Part shown: positions 8,377 through 17,152 of the stretch, in pieces
Layout of the letters: each line of letters starts with the position of its first letter
Numbering within the stretch: position 1 is the first letter of the stretch
Assembly: GCA_937922805.1 (NCBI GenBank)
Contig: CALAJV010000004.1
Coordinates: forward strand, 62,001-126,000
Source of the DNA: an uncultured Acidimicrobiales bacterium
Lineage (GTDB): Bacteria > Actinomycetota > Acidimicrobiia > Acidimicrobiales > SZUA-35
Direction: 5' to 3'
DNA length: 64,000 bases
Position numbers and translations under genes: made by a program
Notes under the pieces: generated by a model
The model's input: the letters and a program-made list of their open reading frames with translations, nothing else
What the model was told of the DNA's origin: nothing
The model's database searches: none

Positions 8377-8994
8377 CTAAACGTTGTCGACGCTCCACTC
8401 AAACAACTTGCTTATCAGGCTCTCATGAAGGCCGAACGCAGTAGCGAAAGCTAGGAGCGCCAATATGCCCCCACCTATTGCAACCCAAACTGTCTCGACC
8501 TTGTCCAGAATCCGTTCAGGGAGAAGATGGTCAATAGCGCCAAGAACAACCAACGGCGATAGTGCGCCGATCAAGTAGACGCCCATAAGTCCGAAGCCGG
8601 AGACTCCTCGGTCAGGGAGTTCGTTTAAGAGCACGCCGAACTCGGCACCAACACAAGGTCGCCATAGCTCGGCTGCCGCGGCGCCAGCCAGTAGCCCGGC
8701 TGGAACGCTTGATAGTTCTGCATCCTTAGCGAACGACGTAACGATGAACGGAATAGCGATGGCGATGACGGCCAGTGCTAGTACCGCGGCGATAAGTAAA
8801 TCTGGGTAGCCGCCGCCCCGATCGCTGAACCGGAGCCAAGACAAGGCAAGCACGGCAACTCCGAATGCGGCCAGTCCGGGGATTACCGCTCTCCGGGCGG
8901 CAAGGGCTAGCGCCGCTCCCGGGACTAACAAAACCAAAGAACAGGAGAGCAGCGCGGCTTCGAATCCTTCCCCGAATAGTGCGGAAATCGACAT
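8377..8994 (-). CDS. CcdA/DsbD-type transmembrane thiol transporter
   Basis: A 205-residue polytopic membrane protein with about six hydrophobic helices. Two cysteines, LLSCS near residue 17 and RPCVG near residue 113, sit where CcdA proteins carry the redox pair that moves electrons from cytoplasmic thioredoxin to extracytoplasmic proteins. It lies 12 nt downstream of a secreted thioredoxin-like gene on the same strand. That pairing is the usual layout of a reductant-export module, as in DipZ where both are fused. Family identity is inferred mainly from topology, cysteines and partner. Confidence 0.65.
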   Translation of the reverse strand: MSISALFGEGFEAALLSCSLVLLVPGAALALAARRAVIPGLAAFGVAVLALSWLRFSDRGGGYPDLLIAAVLALAVIAIAIPFIVTSFAKDAELSSVPAGLLAGAAAAELWRPCVGAEFGVLLNELPDRGVSGFGLMGVYLIGALSPLVVLGAIDHLLPERILDKVETVWVAIGGGILALLAFATAFGLHESLISKLFEWSVDNV

Positions 8995-9006
8995 TGGGCG
9001 AACTAC

Positions 9007-9702
9007 CTACGGGCCGTTCTCGATGAGGTAGGCCACCGTTTCTTCGAGGCCGTCGTAGTCGCCCTCGCCAATGTGGTCGTAACGCACATCACCGTTTTGA
9101 TCCAGCACATACACCCGAGGCCAGAATCGGCGGCTCTCCTGCCATGCTCGGAAGTTCGTTTTGCTAGTGTCGAGCGCTACTGGCCAGGTAACACCTAGGT
9201 CGACAGTTGCTTGTTCAACTGCCGCTGGGTCACGCTCACGTTCGAACTCTGGGGCATGAACTCCGATTATTTCCAAACCTTGGGGTTGAAACTCGGCGTA
9301 AAGCTCTTGGGTGTGGGAGATCCGATTACGGCAGTTGAAACAGCCGAAGGTCCAGAACTCAACAACGCGTACTTGGCCGTCAAAGTCGTCGAGGCTGGTC
9401 GCATCAGTGTTGATCCAGCCATCGAGGTTGGCCAGCGCAGGTTTGGGGTCGAGCACTGGGGGAGCGTCGGCGCTTTCTACTTCGGCTTCTTCGTTGTTTG
9501 CCGTATCGTCGCTAGACGTTTCGCTGCTAGTCGCGTCATCGCTAGTCGTGTCGTCGTTGGTTGCTGAGTCGGTTTGTTGTGAAGATGGTGACGCCTCGCT
9601 GGTAGCGGAATCGTTTTCGGACCCAAGTTGGATACGTGTCGCCACCAAGGCACCTAGGACACCTATCACGACGAGAATGGCGAAGAACTGGCTGCGGTTC
9701 AT
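9007..9702 (-). CDS. Membrane-anchored thioredoxin-like protein (TlpA/DipZ C-terminal type)
   Basis: An extracytoplasmic thiol-disulfide protein. The 231 residues comprise an N-terminal membrane anchor (FFAILVVIGVLGALVA), a Ser/Thr/Asp/Glu-rich linker of about 60 residues, and a redoxin domain with the CxxC site in FWTFGCFNCRNRI and PRVYVLDQNGDVRYDHIGEGDYD. The TFxCxNC context is that of the DipZ C-terminal domain. The start is placed at the ATG at 9702, which gives a proper signal anchor. The frame is open further upstream but that part is implausible. It likely takes electrons from the CcdA-like protein encoded 12 nt downstream. Confidence 0.82.
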   Translation of the reverse strand: MNRSQFFAILVVIGVLGALVATRIQLGSENDSATSEASPSSQQTDSATNDDTTSDDATSSETSSDDTANNEEAEVESADAPPVLDPKPALANLDGWINTDATSLDDFDGQVRVVEFWTFGCFNCRNRISHTQELYAEFQPQGLEIIGVHAPEFERERDPAAVEQATVDLGVTWPVALDTSKTNFRAWQESRRFWPRVYVLDQNGDVRYDHIGEGDYDGLEETVAYLIENGP

Positions 9703-9915
9703 TGAAAGCTCACAATCTGCTCTCGACCGGACCGGGAAATCCGGGTTAGTCGAGTTACCTACAGGGTAGATCTGTAACCCGTTCAGTGATCTGTCGCATT
9801 CCATTAACAACCACGAAACTCTGATTGGGAGACGCAGGTCTTCTCTATCTTGATGCCCACTGCAAAAACAGGCCACAAGCCAAACAAGAACAAATTGCGA
9901 ATGGATTGGAATTTG

Positions 9916-10695
9916 CTAGCCGGTTCGGACTCTTTTGTTCAGAGCTTGAAATGCCATAGTGAATGTGATCATGGCGATAACAATTACGGCTCCGAATGCT
10001 TTCGCTAAATCTTCCGCAACCCATCCTTCGCTAATGAGGGACCGCAGCCCTTCAAGTAGATAGGTGACTGGGTTGTAGGTAGCGATGGTTCGCAGCCAAC
10101 TAGTCAACGCCTCCAATGGAAGGAACGAAGATGTTAGGAAAGCGAACGGGAAGAAAATGAGAAACGCAGAGTTGACTGCGGCTGGGTTTCCAGTTCTCAG
10201 AGCCACCGTATAAGGGAATCCAGTGAACGCTAATCCCCATAGCGCTGACAGCAGCAAGAAAACTACAACGCCAAGCGGTCCGCTTTCGAACCGGACGCCA
10301 ACAATGAAGCCAAGGATGGCCACCAAGCTCGACAAGCCGAGCACAAGCGTTAGATCAGCCACCATCATCCCCAGCAGCAGGGCCGCTCGACGGACCGGCG
10401 TGATCAACATTTTGTCGAGATAGCCCGATTGAATATCGGTCACGACCAAGTTGGCCCTTGACACGCCGGTGACGGCAAAGATGATGGCCACGGGGAGCTG
10501 GAAGGCCTTGTAGTCAAGGTTTCCTGGAGCGGCTTCAGCTACATCTTGCAATGCGCCGATGTTGACGGCGTAAAAGAACACCGGAATGGTCAACGCCGGA
10601 ATAATAGCTTCCGGTTCTCGGAGCAAAGAGCGGAGTGCTCGTCGGGCCACGGTTGAAACGTCGCCAAAGAACCCGAGCGGTCGAGCGAGACTCAT
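9916..10695 (-). CDS. ABC-2 type transporter permease (DrrB-like)
   Basis: Membrane component of an ABC exporter. The 259-residue product has about six hydrophobic segments and the ABC-2 family layout, with the conserved block FLTSSFLPLEALTSWLRTIATYNPVTYLLEGLRSL near the C-terminus. Its ATG overlaps the stop codon of the ATPase gene by one base (TAATG), so the two subunits are co-translated. The pair resembles daunorubicin-type DrrA/DrrB exporters, but such pairs in actinobacteria also export lipids or other compounds. Substrate unknown. Confidence 0.85.
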   Translation of the reverse strand: MSLARPLGFFGDVSTVARRALRSLLREPEAIIPALTIPVFFYAVNIGALQDVAEAAPGNLDYKAFQLPVAIIFAVTGVSRANLVVTDIQSGYLDKMLITPVRRAALLLGMMVADLTLVLGLSSLVAILGFIVGVRFESGPLGVVVFLLLSALWGLAFTGFPYTVALRTGNPAAVNSAFLIFFPFAFLTSSFLPLEALTSWLRTIATYNPVTYLLEGLRSLISEGWVAEDLAKAFGAVIVIAMITFTMAFQALNKRVRTG

Positions 10696-11681
10696 TAGCT
10701 ATCTCCAGTCTGGGTGGCACTAGCTTCTACGTGGTCTGCGTCTGCCCCTGGTTCGATTCGGTGGCCAGTGGCGGCGAGAAAAACGTCGTCGAGTGTGGGC
10801 GTTCGGAGGGTCAAGCTTTGAACGGTGGTATCAGAATCGTTCAAGGTCACTACCAGGTCGCTAACGAGGGCGGCACCGTCGGTGCTCGAAACACTTAGCT
10901 CGCTTCCGTGGAACGAAACGTCGGTAACAGTTGCGGTCTGGCGGACCCGTTGCAAAGTTGTTTCTGACACGGAGTCGGTCTTAACTATCACCACGTCGCT
11001 GCCGACGCCTCGTTTCAATTCGGTCGGGGTGCCATCGGCGATAATAAGACCAGCGTCGATAATGCCAACCCGATCTGCTAGAGCATCTGCTTCTTCCAAA
11101 TACTGGGTGGTGAGGAAGATGGTCACATTCAACTCAGTATTTAGCCGGCGAACTTCTTCCCACACCAACGAGCGACTTACTGGATCCAATCCCGTCGTTG
11201 GCTCATCCAAGAACAGGATTTCGGGTTCATGGAGTAGCGAACTGGCTAGATCGACTCGGCGTCGCATGCCGCCCGAATACGTGCCAACCCGACGATCAAT
11301 AGCGTCGCCAATATCAACAAAGTCAAGAACGGCCTTGATCCGATCAGCCAGAACTTGGCCTTTCATTCCGTACATTCGACCTTGTAGTTCAAGGATCTCC
11401 CGGCCTGTTTGTTTATCGTCTAATGCCGCTTCTTGCAGTGCGACACCGATTCGTAGCCGGATCTCCGCTGAGTGGTCTCTGACATCATGACCAAGAACGG
11501 TGGCCGACCCGCCAGTGGGTTTCAGGAGGGTACACAGCATCCGAACCGTGGTGCTCTTACCGGCACCGTTCGGGCCAAGGAAGCCGTAAATCTCGCCTTG
11601 CTCGATGTCGAGATCTACCCCTGCTACCGCCAGCTCATCGCCAAAGCTCCGCTGAAGATTCCTTGCTTCGATCGCTCTCAC
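10695..11681 (-). CDS. ABC transporter ATP-binding protein (DrrA-like)
   Basis: ATPase subunit of the exporter encoded with the following permease. Seen in order: Walker A GPNGAGKST near residue 36, Q-loop in GVALQEAALD, signature YSGGMRRR, Walker B EILFLDEPTTGLDP, and the switch region in FLTTQYLEEAD. The C-terminal 90 residues, including TLRTPTLDDVFLAATGH, form the extra domain typical of DrrA. Length of 328 residues is normal. The start at 11681 is divergent from the small zinc-ribbon gene, so promoters for both lie in the 88-bp gap. Confidence 0.9.
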   Translation of the reverse strand: MRAIEARNLQRSFGDELAVAGVDLDIEQGEIYGFLGPNGAGKSTTVRMLCTLLKPTGGSATVLGHDVRDHSAEIRLRIGVALQEAALDDKQTGREILELQGRMYGMKGQVLADRIKAVLDFVDIGDAIDRRVGTYSGGMRRRVDLASSLLHEPEILFLDEPTTGLDPVSRSLVWEEVRRLNTELNVTIFLTTQYLEEADALADRVGIIDAGLIIADGTPTELKRGVGSDVVIVKTDSVSETTLQRVRQTATVTDVSFHGSELSVSSTDGAALVSDLVVTLNDSDTTVQSLTLRTPTLDDVFLAATGHRIEPGADADHVEASATQTGDS

Positions 11682-11769
11682 TAGGTCGAGGCTAGCCGGT
11701 CAAGACACTAGCCGGAACCGAATATTGGAGTGGTCTTAAGAAGATGAGACTCCAGGTCGATCATTGGCT

Positions 11770-12129
11770 ATGGCCCATTTCACCAGTCCCGGAATGAAGG
11801 CAGTCATCGGTTTGCAGCGAGCAGGTCATCTGCAAGATCAAGCTGCTCGGCGAAAGCAGCGCAACAACATTGATGACCTCGAAGCGCGAGTTGCGGAACT
11901 CTCGTTAGTTTGCGAAGCGCTGTGGACCTTGCTGGCAGAAACGACGGGCCTAACCGATGCCCACCTAATGGCCCGGATTCGAGATCTTGATCTTCAAGAT
12001 GGAGTCATCGATCGTCGTAAAGCCCACTTGCCGGTCGATTGTCTTGAGTGCAAGTCGAAAGTGTCGAACCGGGCCACCATGTGCACGTTCTGTGGAGCTC
12101 CCGCGCCGTCCAAAAGCCCGTTCAGCTAG
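11770..12129 (+). CDS. Small protein with coiled-coil region and C-terminal zinc ribbon
   Basis: I do not recognise a named family. The roughly 119-residue product has a predicted helical, possibly coiled-coil, region (NNIDDLEARVAELSLVCEALWTLLAET, residues about 35-60). It ends with a zinc ribbon made of two CxxC pairs (DCLECKS and MCTFCGAP). No signal peptide or membrane segment is seen. The start is uncertain: the ATG at 11770 is used, but an in-frame ATG at 11800 would also fit and neither has a strong Shine-Dalgarno. It converges with the ABC-F gene. Confidence 0.6.
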   Translation: MAHFTSPGMKAVIGLQRAGHLQDQAARRKQRNNIDDLEARVAELSLVCEALWTLLAETTGLTDAHLMARIRDLDLQDGVIDRRKAHLPVDCLECKSKVSNRATMCTFCGAPAPSKSPFS

Positions 12130-12158
12130 AAGCTGGCCGAAACGGCACCATCAGTTGG

Positions 12159-13799
12159 CTAGGTAGCAGTCAGTGATTTTGCATGCTTGATTTGCTGGAC
12201 CGACTCCGGGTCAGCCAATGCAGCTAAGGCCACTTCGAAGTCCGGGATCGAGTAAACCTCACCGTCGTCATTGATCATAATGAACCGATCGAGCCCATCG
12301 AGAAATGTCCGATCGTGGCTCACAGCCAGGACCGTACCTTGGAAACCGTCGAGAGCTAGTTCAAGTGCTTCCGACGACTCAATATCAAGGTTGTCGGTTG
12401 GTTCATCGAGTAACAACACGTTGTGGCCTTCTAGTTCAAGACAGACCACTTCCAGTCGGGCCTTCTGCCCACCCGACAATGTTTCGAATGGTTGGTTTGA
12501 ATGATCGGCAAGCCCATAGCGAGCTAGCGATTGCATTGCCTTTTCGTAATCGCTGACGCGTTCGCCAATGATGTCCACGGTGGTTCGGCCAAGGAAATCG
12601 GGTCGGTCATTGATTTGGGTAAAGGTTCCAACTGATGTTCGTGGGCCAAATCCAATCGAACCCTCTGATGTTTTGATTTCGCCTGCTAGCGCTCTGAGTA
12701 GGTGACTTTTGCCGGTTCCGTTCGGTCCGATTAGGCCCACCCGTTCACCGAAGTAAATCTCGTCAGAGAAAGGAAAGAAAAGATCATCGATGGCAACGCT
12801 CTCCATCTTGACGACTCGCCGAGCCGAGTCAGCCCCACGGAGATTCACATAGATTTGTTGATCAGGAACCGGTGGCGGTGGCGGGCCAGCAGCAACAAAT
12901 CGTTCCCATCTAGTTTCCGCCGCGTTGGCCTTGGTGGCGTTCTTGAAGTTAGAGGCGGCGCGATCTTTCATCACTTTCATATGTTTGAACAAACGACGTT
13001 CTTCGTCGTTCCACCGTTTCAGGGCGTCGCCGAGCAATGCTTGGCGTCGTTCTCGTTCCTCCGGGAACGTCTTGTAGCTTCCTCCGTGCACCCAACACCG
13101 AGAACCTTCAAGTACTACTAACTTGGTCGCCACTTGTTCGAGCAACGATCGGTCGTGACTAACCATCAGAATGGTGCTTGAGCAACTCTTTATCCGTTGC
13201 TCCAGCCACACTCGGGTTGGGATATCGAGGTAGTTGTCTGGCTCATCAAGAAGGAGAACGTCGGCCTCGGACGAGAGTAGCATGTCGAGAACCAGACGTT
13301 TACGCTCGCCACCAGAGAGCTCGCCCACTAGCCGGGTTGCGACATCTTTGACCGGGGATTTGATACTTCGATCGATCGACGCGGCCCACTGCGCTTCAAG
13401 ATCGTAACCACCAAGATCGCCCCATTCAGTGAGAGCAGTGGCATAACCAATGCCGTCATCCTCTCCAGCGGCCATAGCCTTCTCGGCAGCCACAAGAGTT
13501 TGACCGGCCGTTCTCAGCTCCGATGGAGCAACCGTGAGCAGCAGATCTCGTAGAGAATCCTCGGGTCGGGCCATTCCAACATCTTGAGTCATGGTGAGAA
13601 CTGTTCCGGTAACAGTGGCGTCGCCACCGTCTGGGACTAGCTCTCCCGACAGAATACGCAAGATCGTGCTTTTGCCGACCCCGTTCGGGCCGACGATTGC
13701 CGCGTGGTCACCGGCCGAAATGCCAAAGTTGACATCGAAGAATAACGGCTCAGCGCCCGGCGGGGCGTAGTCAAGTTCGCTAACGACAATGCTACTCAC
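12159..13799 (-). CDS. ABC-F family ATPase
   Basis: A soluble protein with two ABC domains and no membrane part. ABC-F proteins bind the ribosomal E site and act in translation or antibiotic protection. Seen: Walker A GPNGVGKST (about residue 38) and GPNGTGKSH (about 363), signatures LSGGERKRL and LSGGQKARL, Walker B VLLLDEPDNYLD and VLLLDEPTDNLD, and between them the charged linker typical of the family. Length of 546 residues is normal. The EQ2-type catalytic glutamates are present in both halves. Housekeeping (EttA/Uup-like) and resistance roles cannot be separated by eye. Confidence 0.9.
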   Translation of the reverse strand: MSSIVVSELDYAPPGAEPLFFDVNFGISAGDHAAIVGPNGVGKSTILRILSGELVPDGGDATVTGTVLTMTQDVGMARPEDSLRDLLLTVAPSELRTAGQTLVAAEKAMAAGEDDGIGYATALTEWGDLGGYDLEAQWAASIDRSIKSPVKDVATRLVGELSGGERKRLVLDMLLSSEADVLLLDEPDNYLDIPTRVWLEQRIKSCSSTILMVSHDRSLLEQVATKLVVLEGSRCWVHGGSYKTFPEERERRQALLGDALKRWNDEERRLFKHMKVMKDRAASNFKNATKANAAETRWERFVAAGPPPPPVPDQQIYVNLRGADSARRVVKMESVAIDDLFFPFSDEIYFGERVGLIGPNGTGKSHLLRALAGEIKTSEGSIGFGPRTSVGTFTQINDRPDFLGRTTVDIIGERVSDYEKAMQSLARYGLADHSNQPFETLSGGQKARLEVVCLELEGHNVLLLDEPTDNLDIESSEALELALDGFQGTVLAVSHDRTFLDGLDRFIMINDDGEVYSIPDFEVALAALADPESVQQIKHAKSLTAT

Positions 13800-13887
13800 G
13801 GAAATTCTCCTACGACGTAAAGAGTCTGTGTCTGTTCTAGAGCCGACCGGAAGTGAGTGATGCCACTGTGATCAGTAGGACGAGTCA

Positions 13888-13919
13888 GAACCGTCTACCA
13901 TACGAACCGTCTACCATAC
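13888..13919 (+). promoter_or_regulatory. Tandem 16-bp direct repeat, possible operator
   Basis: GAACCGTCTACCATAC occurs twice head to tail with no spacer. It lies in the 193-bp divergent gap between the ABC-F gene and the cupredoxin lipoprotein gene, 74 bp before the latter's start. Two binding sites at 16-bp spacing would fall on nearly the same helix face only roughly, so this could be an operator or a simple duplication. Confidence 0.4.
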
Positions 13920-13992
13920 ATGGTGTGCTCGGAGCTGCGCAGGCGGCCAAAAGCATGCTCCGAGTTAGTAAGAAAAGGCGCGTTGTAAAGCA

Positions 13993-14553
13993 ATGTCAAC
14001 TAGAAACCCATCAAACCTCCGAGCCGTTACCGGCAAATCCGTCGCCGCTGCTGTAGTAGCCATAGCACTCGTCGGGTGCAACTCGACAGAGGATGCTGCG
14101 TTGACTGACGCCGAACAGACAACTCAAACAACAAACACATCGGTTGTCACCAGTGCGCCAGAGAGCACCACGGCCGAAGCTGTTGAAGCAGAACAAGAAG
14201 CAGAAGAAACCGAAACTGAAGACATCGAAGTTGTTCCCCCAACTGAGACGTTCGGTAGCGGTACTGCGTTGACCACTCCAACAGCAGACGCCGACAAGGT
14301 AGTTGAGGTGACGGTCGCAAACGGCGAGGTTGAGGTTGAAGACCTGCGAATCAAAGTGGATGTTGGTTCGACCGTCGGTGTCGTCATCGAGTCGGACGAA
14401 GTCGAACACCTCCACCTGCACGGTTACGATATCTTGGTCGACATCGCTCCTGGCGAGACCGCCAACTTCTCGTTCCTCGCCGATCAAGCGGGAGTGTTCG
14501 AAATTGAGTTGGAAGAGTCTGGTCGGTTCTTGTTCGAAATCCAAGTGAGCTAG
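13993..14553 (+). CDS. Cupredoxin-like lipoprotein
   Basis: The 186-residue product has a signal peptide with a lipobox (IALVGC, Cys near residue 29), then a 45-residue Thr/Glu-rich linker. A C-terminal beta domain of about 90 residues follows, with VDVGSTVGVVIESDEVEHLHLHGYDI and PGETANFSFLADQAGVFEIELEESGRFLFEIQV. The HLHGYD and the closing F-x-I/L strand pattern are those of a cupredoxin fold. The full Cys-Met copper site is not present, so copper binding is unproven. The next gene, three bases downstream, encodes a polytopic membrane protein; such pairs recur in actinobacteria as far as I recall. Confidence 0.75.
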   Translation: MSTRNPSNLRAVTGKSVAAAVVAIALVGCNSTEDAALTDAEQTTQTTNTSVVTSAPESTTAEAVEAEQEAEETETEDIEVVPPTETFGSGTALTTPTADADKVVEVTVANGEVEVEDLRIKVDVGSTVGVVIESDEVEHLHLHGYDILVDIAPGETANFSFLADQAGVFEIELEESGRFLFEIQVS

Positions 14554-14556
14554 TCG

Positions 14557-15852
14557 GTGATTTTCGCGCATGGAGTTGGAGAACGAGGCGACCTGCCGCT
14601 TCCTCTCTACCTGTTCGCCTGGGGCCTCGGACTAGCTCTTGTCATATCGTTTTTTGCCCTCGGCGTTTTGTGGACCGAACCAAGGCTCGAAAAAGCTAGT
14701 GAGGGCAAAGCACTAGCATCTGGGGGAGGGCTTCGAGCCGTCTCAATTGTCGCTCGAACGATTGGATTTGCTCTCTACGCTCTTTGCTTGGCCGCCGCCT
14801 TCTTTGGTACAAACCAGCCGAGTCAAAATCTCATGCCGGTTACGTTCTACGTGGTTGTGTGGGTCGGAGCACAACTCATAGGTGGGTTGATCGGGGACGT
14901 GTGGGGTTTGTTTAACCCCATCGAAACCTTAGCCAAAGGCGGAGAACGATTCGGCCAAATCATCGGACGCCCGGTTGGCCACGGGCCGACCAATTGGGGT
15001 CATTGGCCAGCCACAATCGGACTCCTCATCTTCTTGTTTTATGAGCTTTCCCATCCAACTGGGGCCCGACCCCGGACGTTGGCTTGGGTCATCGGAGCCC
15101 ATGCCGTGTTTACCCTTTTGATGGGCATGGCGTGGGGGGCCGATTGGGTTCGAGAACACGAACCGTTCACCGTCTTTTTCGCCAAGATTGGGGCGATGGC
15201 TCCGTTGTTCGTCGAAGACGGCAAGCTACGAGTCCGATCCCCAATTTCAGGCTTGGCTCGAATGCCAGTCCGTACCGGTTCAGTTGCCCTTGTTCTGACT
15301 GCCATTGGCGGCACCTCATTCGATGGGTTTAGCGAGTCTGAGACTGGCCGCGATGTTTTCGGCTCGTTTTTCGATTGGGAGTTGGCAGCGTGGGAATCGA
15401 TTGGCCTCATTGTGTCGATCGCTATCGCCATCGGACTTTATGCCATCGCTATCGCTTGGACGAACAGCGTCACCAAGATCGGCTTTGGCCGGGCTTGGCG
15501 AGAATTCGCCCCCTCGTTAGTGCCAATCGCCTTCGGCTACGCCGGCGCTCACTACTTCCAGCTCTTTTCGGATGAAGTACAGTCGTTTTTCTTTCGACTC
15601 TCCGACCCCTTTGGGGTTGGCTGGAACGTGCTTGGAGTTTCCGCCGATAGTCGTTGGCTAATCGGAACCACTGCGGTGGCGTGGATTCAGGTCGGCGCGA
15701 TGCTGATTGGTCACGTCGGCGGAGTAGTTGTCGCCCACGACCGAGCAGTCGACATCTTCCCAGTCGGCAAGTCGTTGCAAAGTCAATTTGCCATGCTCAT
15801 TGTGATGGTCGCTTACAGCAGCTTGGGATTGTTGTTGCTCCTTACGGCCTAA
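14557..15852 (+). CDS. Polytopic membrane protein, partner of cupredoxin lipoprotein
   Basis: An integral membrane protein of 431 residues with roughly ten to twelve hydrophobic helices. The N-terminal HGVGERGDLPLPLYLFAWG block matches a family of actinobacterial membrane proteins that databases often label fenitrothion hydrolase. That label is probably not informative about function. The start is a GTG three bases after the lipoprotein stop, so the two genes form one operon. Conserved-looking motifs include GDVWGLFNP (about residue 114) and FGYAGAHYFQLF (about 325). A role in copper handling or redox is a guess from the neighbour only. Confidence 0.75.
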   Translation: MIFAHGVGERGDLPLPLYLFAWGLGLALVISFFALGVLWTEPRLEKASEGKALASGGGLRAVSIVARTIGFALYALCLAAAFFGTNQPSQNLMPVTFYVVVWVGAQLIGGLIGDVWGLFNPIETLAKGGERFGQIIGRPVGHGPTNWGHWPATIGLLIFLFYELSHPTGARPRTLAWVIGAHAVFTLLMGMAWGADWVREHEPFTVFFAKIGAMAPLFVEDGKLRVRSPISGLARMPVRTGSVALVLTAIGGTSFDGFSESETGRDVFGSFFDWELAAWESIGLIVSIAIAIGLYAIAIAWTNSVTKIGFGRAWREFAPSLVPIAFGYAGAHYFQLFSDEVQSFFFRLSDPFGVGWNVLGVSADSRWLIGTTAVAWIQVGAMLIGHVGGVVVAHDRAVDIFPVGKSLQSQFAMLIVMVAYSSLGLLLLLTA

Positions 15853-15908
15853 AAGGCGGCCAAAAGTAGTCAACCGCTCGATAACCGTTCATTCTCACTG
15901 GGAATCAC

Positions 15909-16130
15909 GTAGCCTCGACCAAGCACATTGGGCCAGACGAACTACGTATCGGAGCCAAGATACTGTTCGATCCTGACCTCACGGTTGCAGGGCTGGCCGA
16001 ATCGGTGAACGAGGTTGAGCGGACCACTCGAGTCGACGTAGCGTATGCTCGCCCAATCTAAATAGGCCCTGATTTGCTGCGAGCTCCGGAAGATTTGACT
16101 GAACCGGTCGACCTCGGAAGCTCACGTTGA
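15909..16130 (+). pseudogene. Decayed C-terminal fragment of a cation diffusion facilitator
   Basis: In frame from 15918, TKHIGPDELRIGAKILFDPD followed by LTVAGLAESVNEVE matches the cytoplasmic C-terminal domain of CDF-type cation efflux proteins. A TAA at 16059 falls where the family has the Tyr of IYxEPDL. After it the frame continues IGPDLLRAPEDLTEP, then stops at 16128. The whole transmembrane domain is missing. The rest of the 15853-16304 gap contains no other gene that I can see. Confidence 0.6.
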
Positions 16131-16304
16131 AGAACCTGGCCCCGCAGAGTTGGTCTAGTAGCGCTAGAGAGTCGCCGATGGCAAGATCTAGCCAACAGCA
16201 GCCCGGCCAGCCATAGTGCACTAGACTCACTACAGTCGTGAAAAAAACAGCCGATCTAACTTATGTGCGAGACGTGGCGGCCCGAGCCTTTAACGAGCAA
16301 TGTG

Positions 16305-17087
16305 ATGAATAGCCGAGGAGCGTTACCTGGTTTTGTTGCTGGCGTTCTTGGCCTTGCCGCGGGAATGATTGGGTTAGGGCTGAACAGCCCGAGTCTCGGT
16401 GTAGTCGCCGGAATCTTGGCCCTTGCCGCTGGTGTCGCCGGTATCCGAACCGCTCAAGATCTCCACGAACAGGCGGCGGTGCAAACGCTTATCGAAGAAG
16501 AACTGCGAAATGTTCGAGCTGAAGCCAAAGAAGCCGAAGGGCGACTACAGCAAGAACAGGCAGGGTCCGGCGGTGCCGCCGGTTCTGGTCAAGATACCGA
16601 CGCAGACAACGAAGTCGATCCCCTGCTCGATACCGATACCGGGCTCTTTAGTGAGAGCTTTTTTAATGTCGCCCTTGAGTCTCGCATCGCCGTTGCTCGC
16701 AGACACTTACGACCAGTGGCAGTAGTGCTACTCGAAGTTGTTGAAGGCCTGCCATCGAACGACCCGATAGCTACCGCCGCCGATAAGGTTGCAGCCGCGG
16801 TTAGCGAAACGTTGAGAGAAGCCGACACTGCTTGCCGGATGCGGAACGGGATCTTTGCCCTTCTTCTGGAAGACACTCCCGAGAACGGCGCAATTTGGAC
16901 GGTTGAAAGAATCCGCCGGTGCTTAGCTACATCGGGTGATGAGCTCACCCTGTGGGCTGGTATCGCTTGCTACCCGGCGCACGCCTTCGGACCAAAAGAA
17001 GTTGTCACAGCAGCAGAGTCAGCGCTTGTTTCTGCCCGTGAATGGCGTCAAGATCGAATTGAAGTAGCTGCAACAGCCGCTGACTAG
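16305..17087 (+). CDS. Membrane protein with degenerate GGDEF-like domain
   Basis: The product starts with two hydrophobic helices (LPGFVAGVLGLAAGMIGLGL and LGVVAGILALAAGVAGI), then a coiled-coil segment to about residue 85. A C-terminal domain of about 150 residues is laid out like a diguanylate cyclase: DTDTGLFSESFFNVALESRIAVARR, RMRNGIFALLLEDT and GIACYPAHA. Where an active cyclase has GGDEF, this has RNGIF, so the catalytic site is lost. The ATG at 16305 is preferred because it puts the membrane helix at the N-terminus; an ATG at 16263 is also open. A role as a c-di-GMP-independent signalling or scaffold protein is inference. Confidence 0.65.
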   Translation: MNSRGALPGFVAGVLGLAAGMIGLGLNSPSLGVVAGILALAAGVAGIRTAQDLHEQAAVQTLIEEELRNVRAEAKEAEGRLQQEQAGSGGAAGSGQDTDADNEVDPLLDTDTGLFSESFFNVALESRIAVARRHLRPVAVVLLEVVEGLPSNDPIATAADKVAAAVSETLREADTACRMRNGIFALLLEDTPENGAIWTVERIRRCLATSGDELTLWAGIACYPAHAFGPKEVVTAAESALVSAREWRQDRIEVAATAAD

Positions 17088-17152
17088 GGCCACCTTTAGT
17101 TCAATTGCAGCTGATCTCAGTTCTACCAGTTCAGTCCCGGTAGTTTGGACCT

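Noticed and set aside
14011-14571. Minus-strand frame of 186 codons
   Set aside because: Exact antisense of the cupredoxin lipoprotein and lacks any motif.
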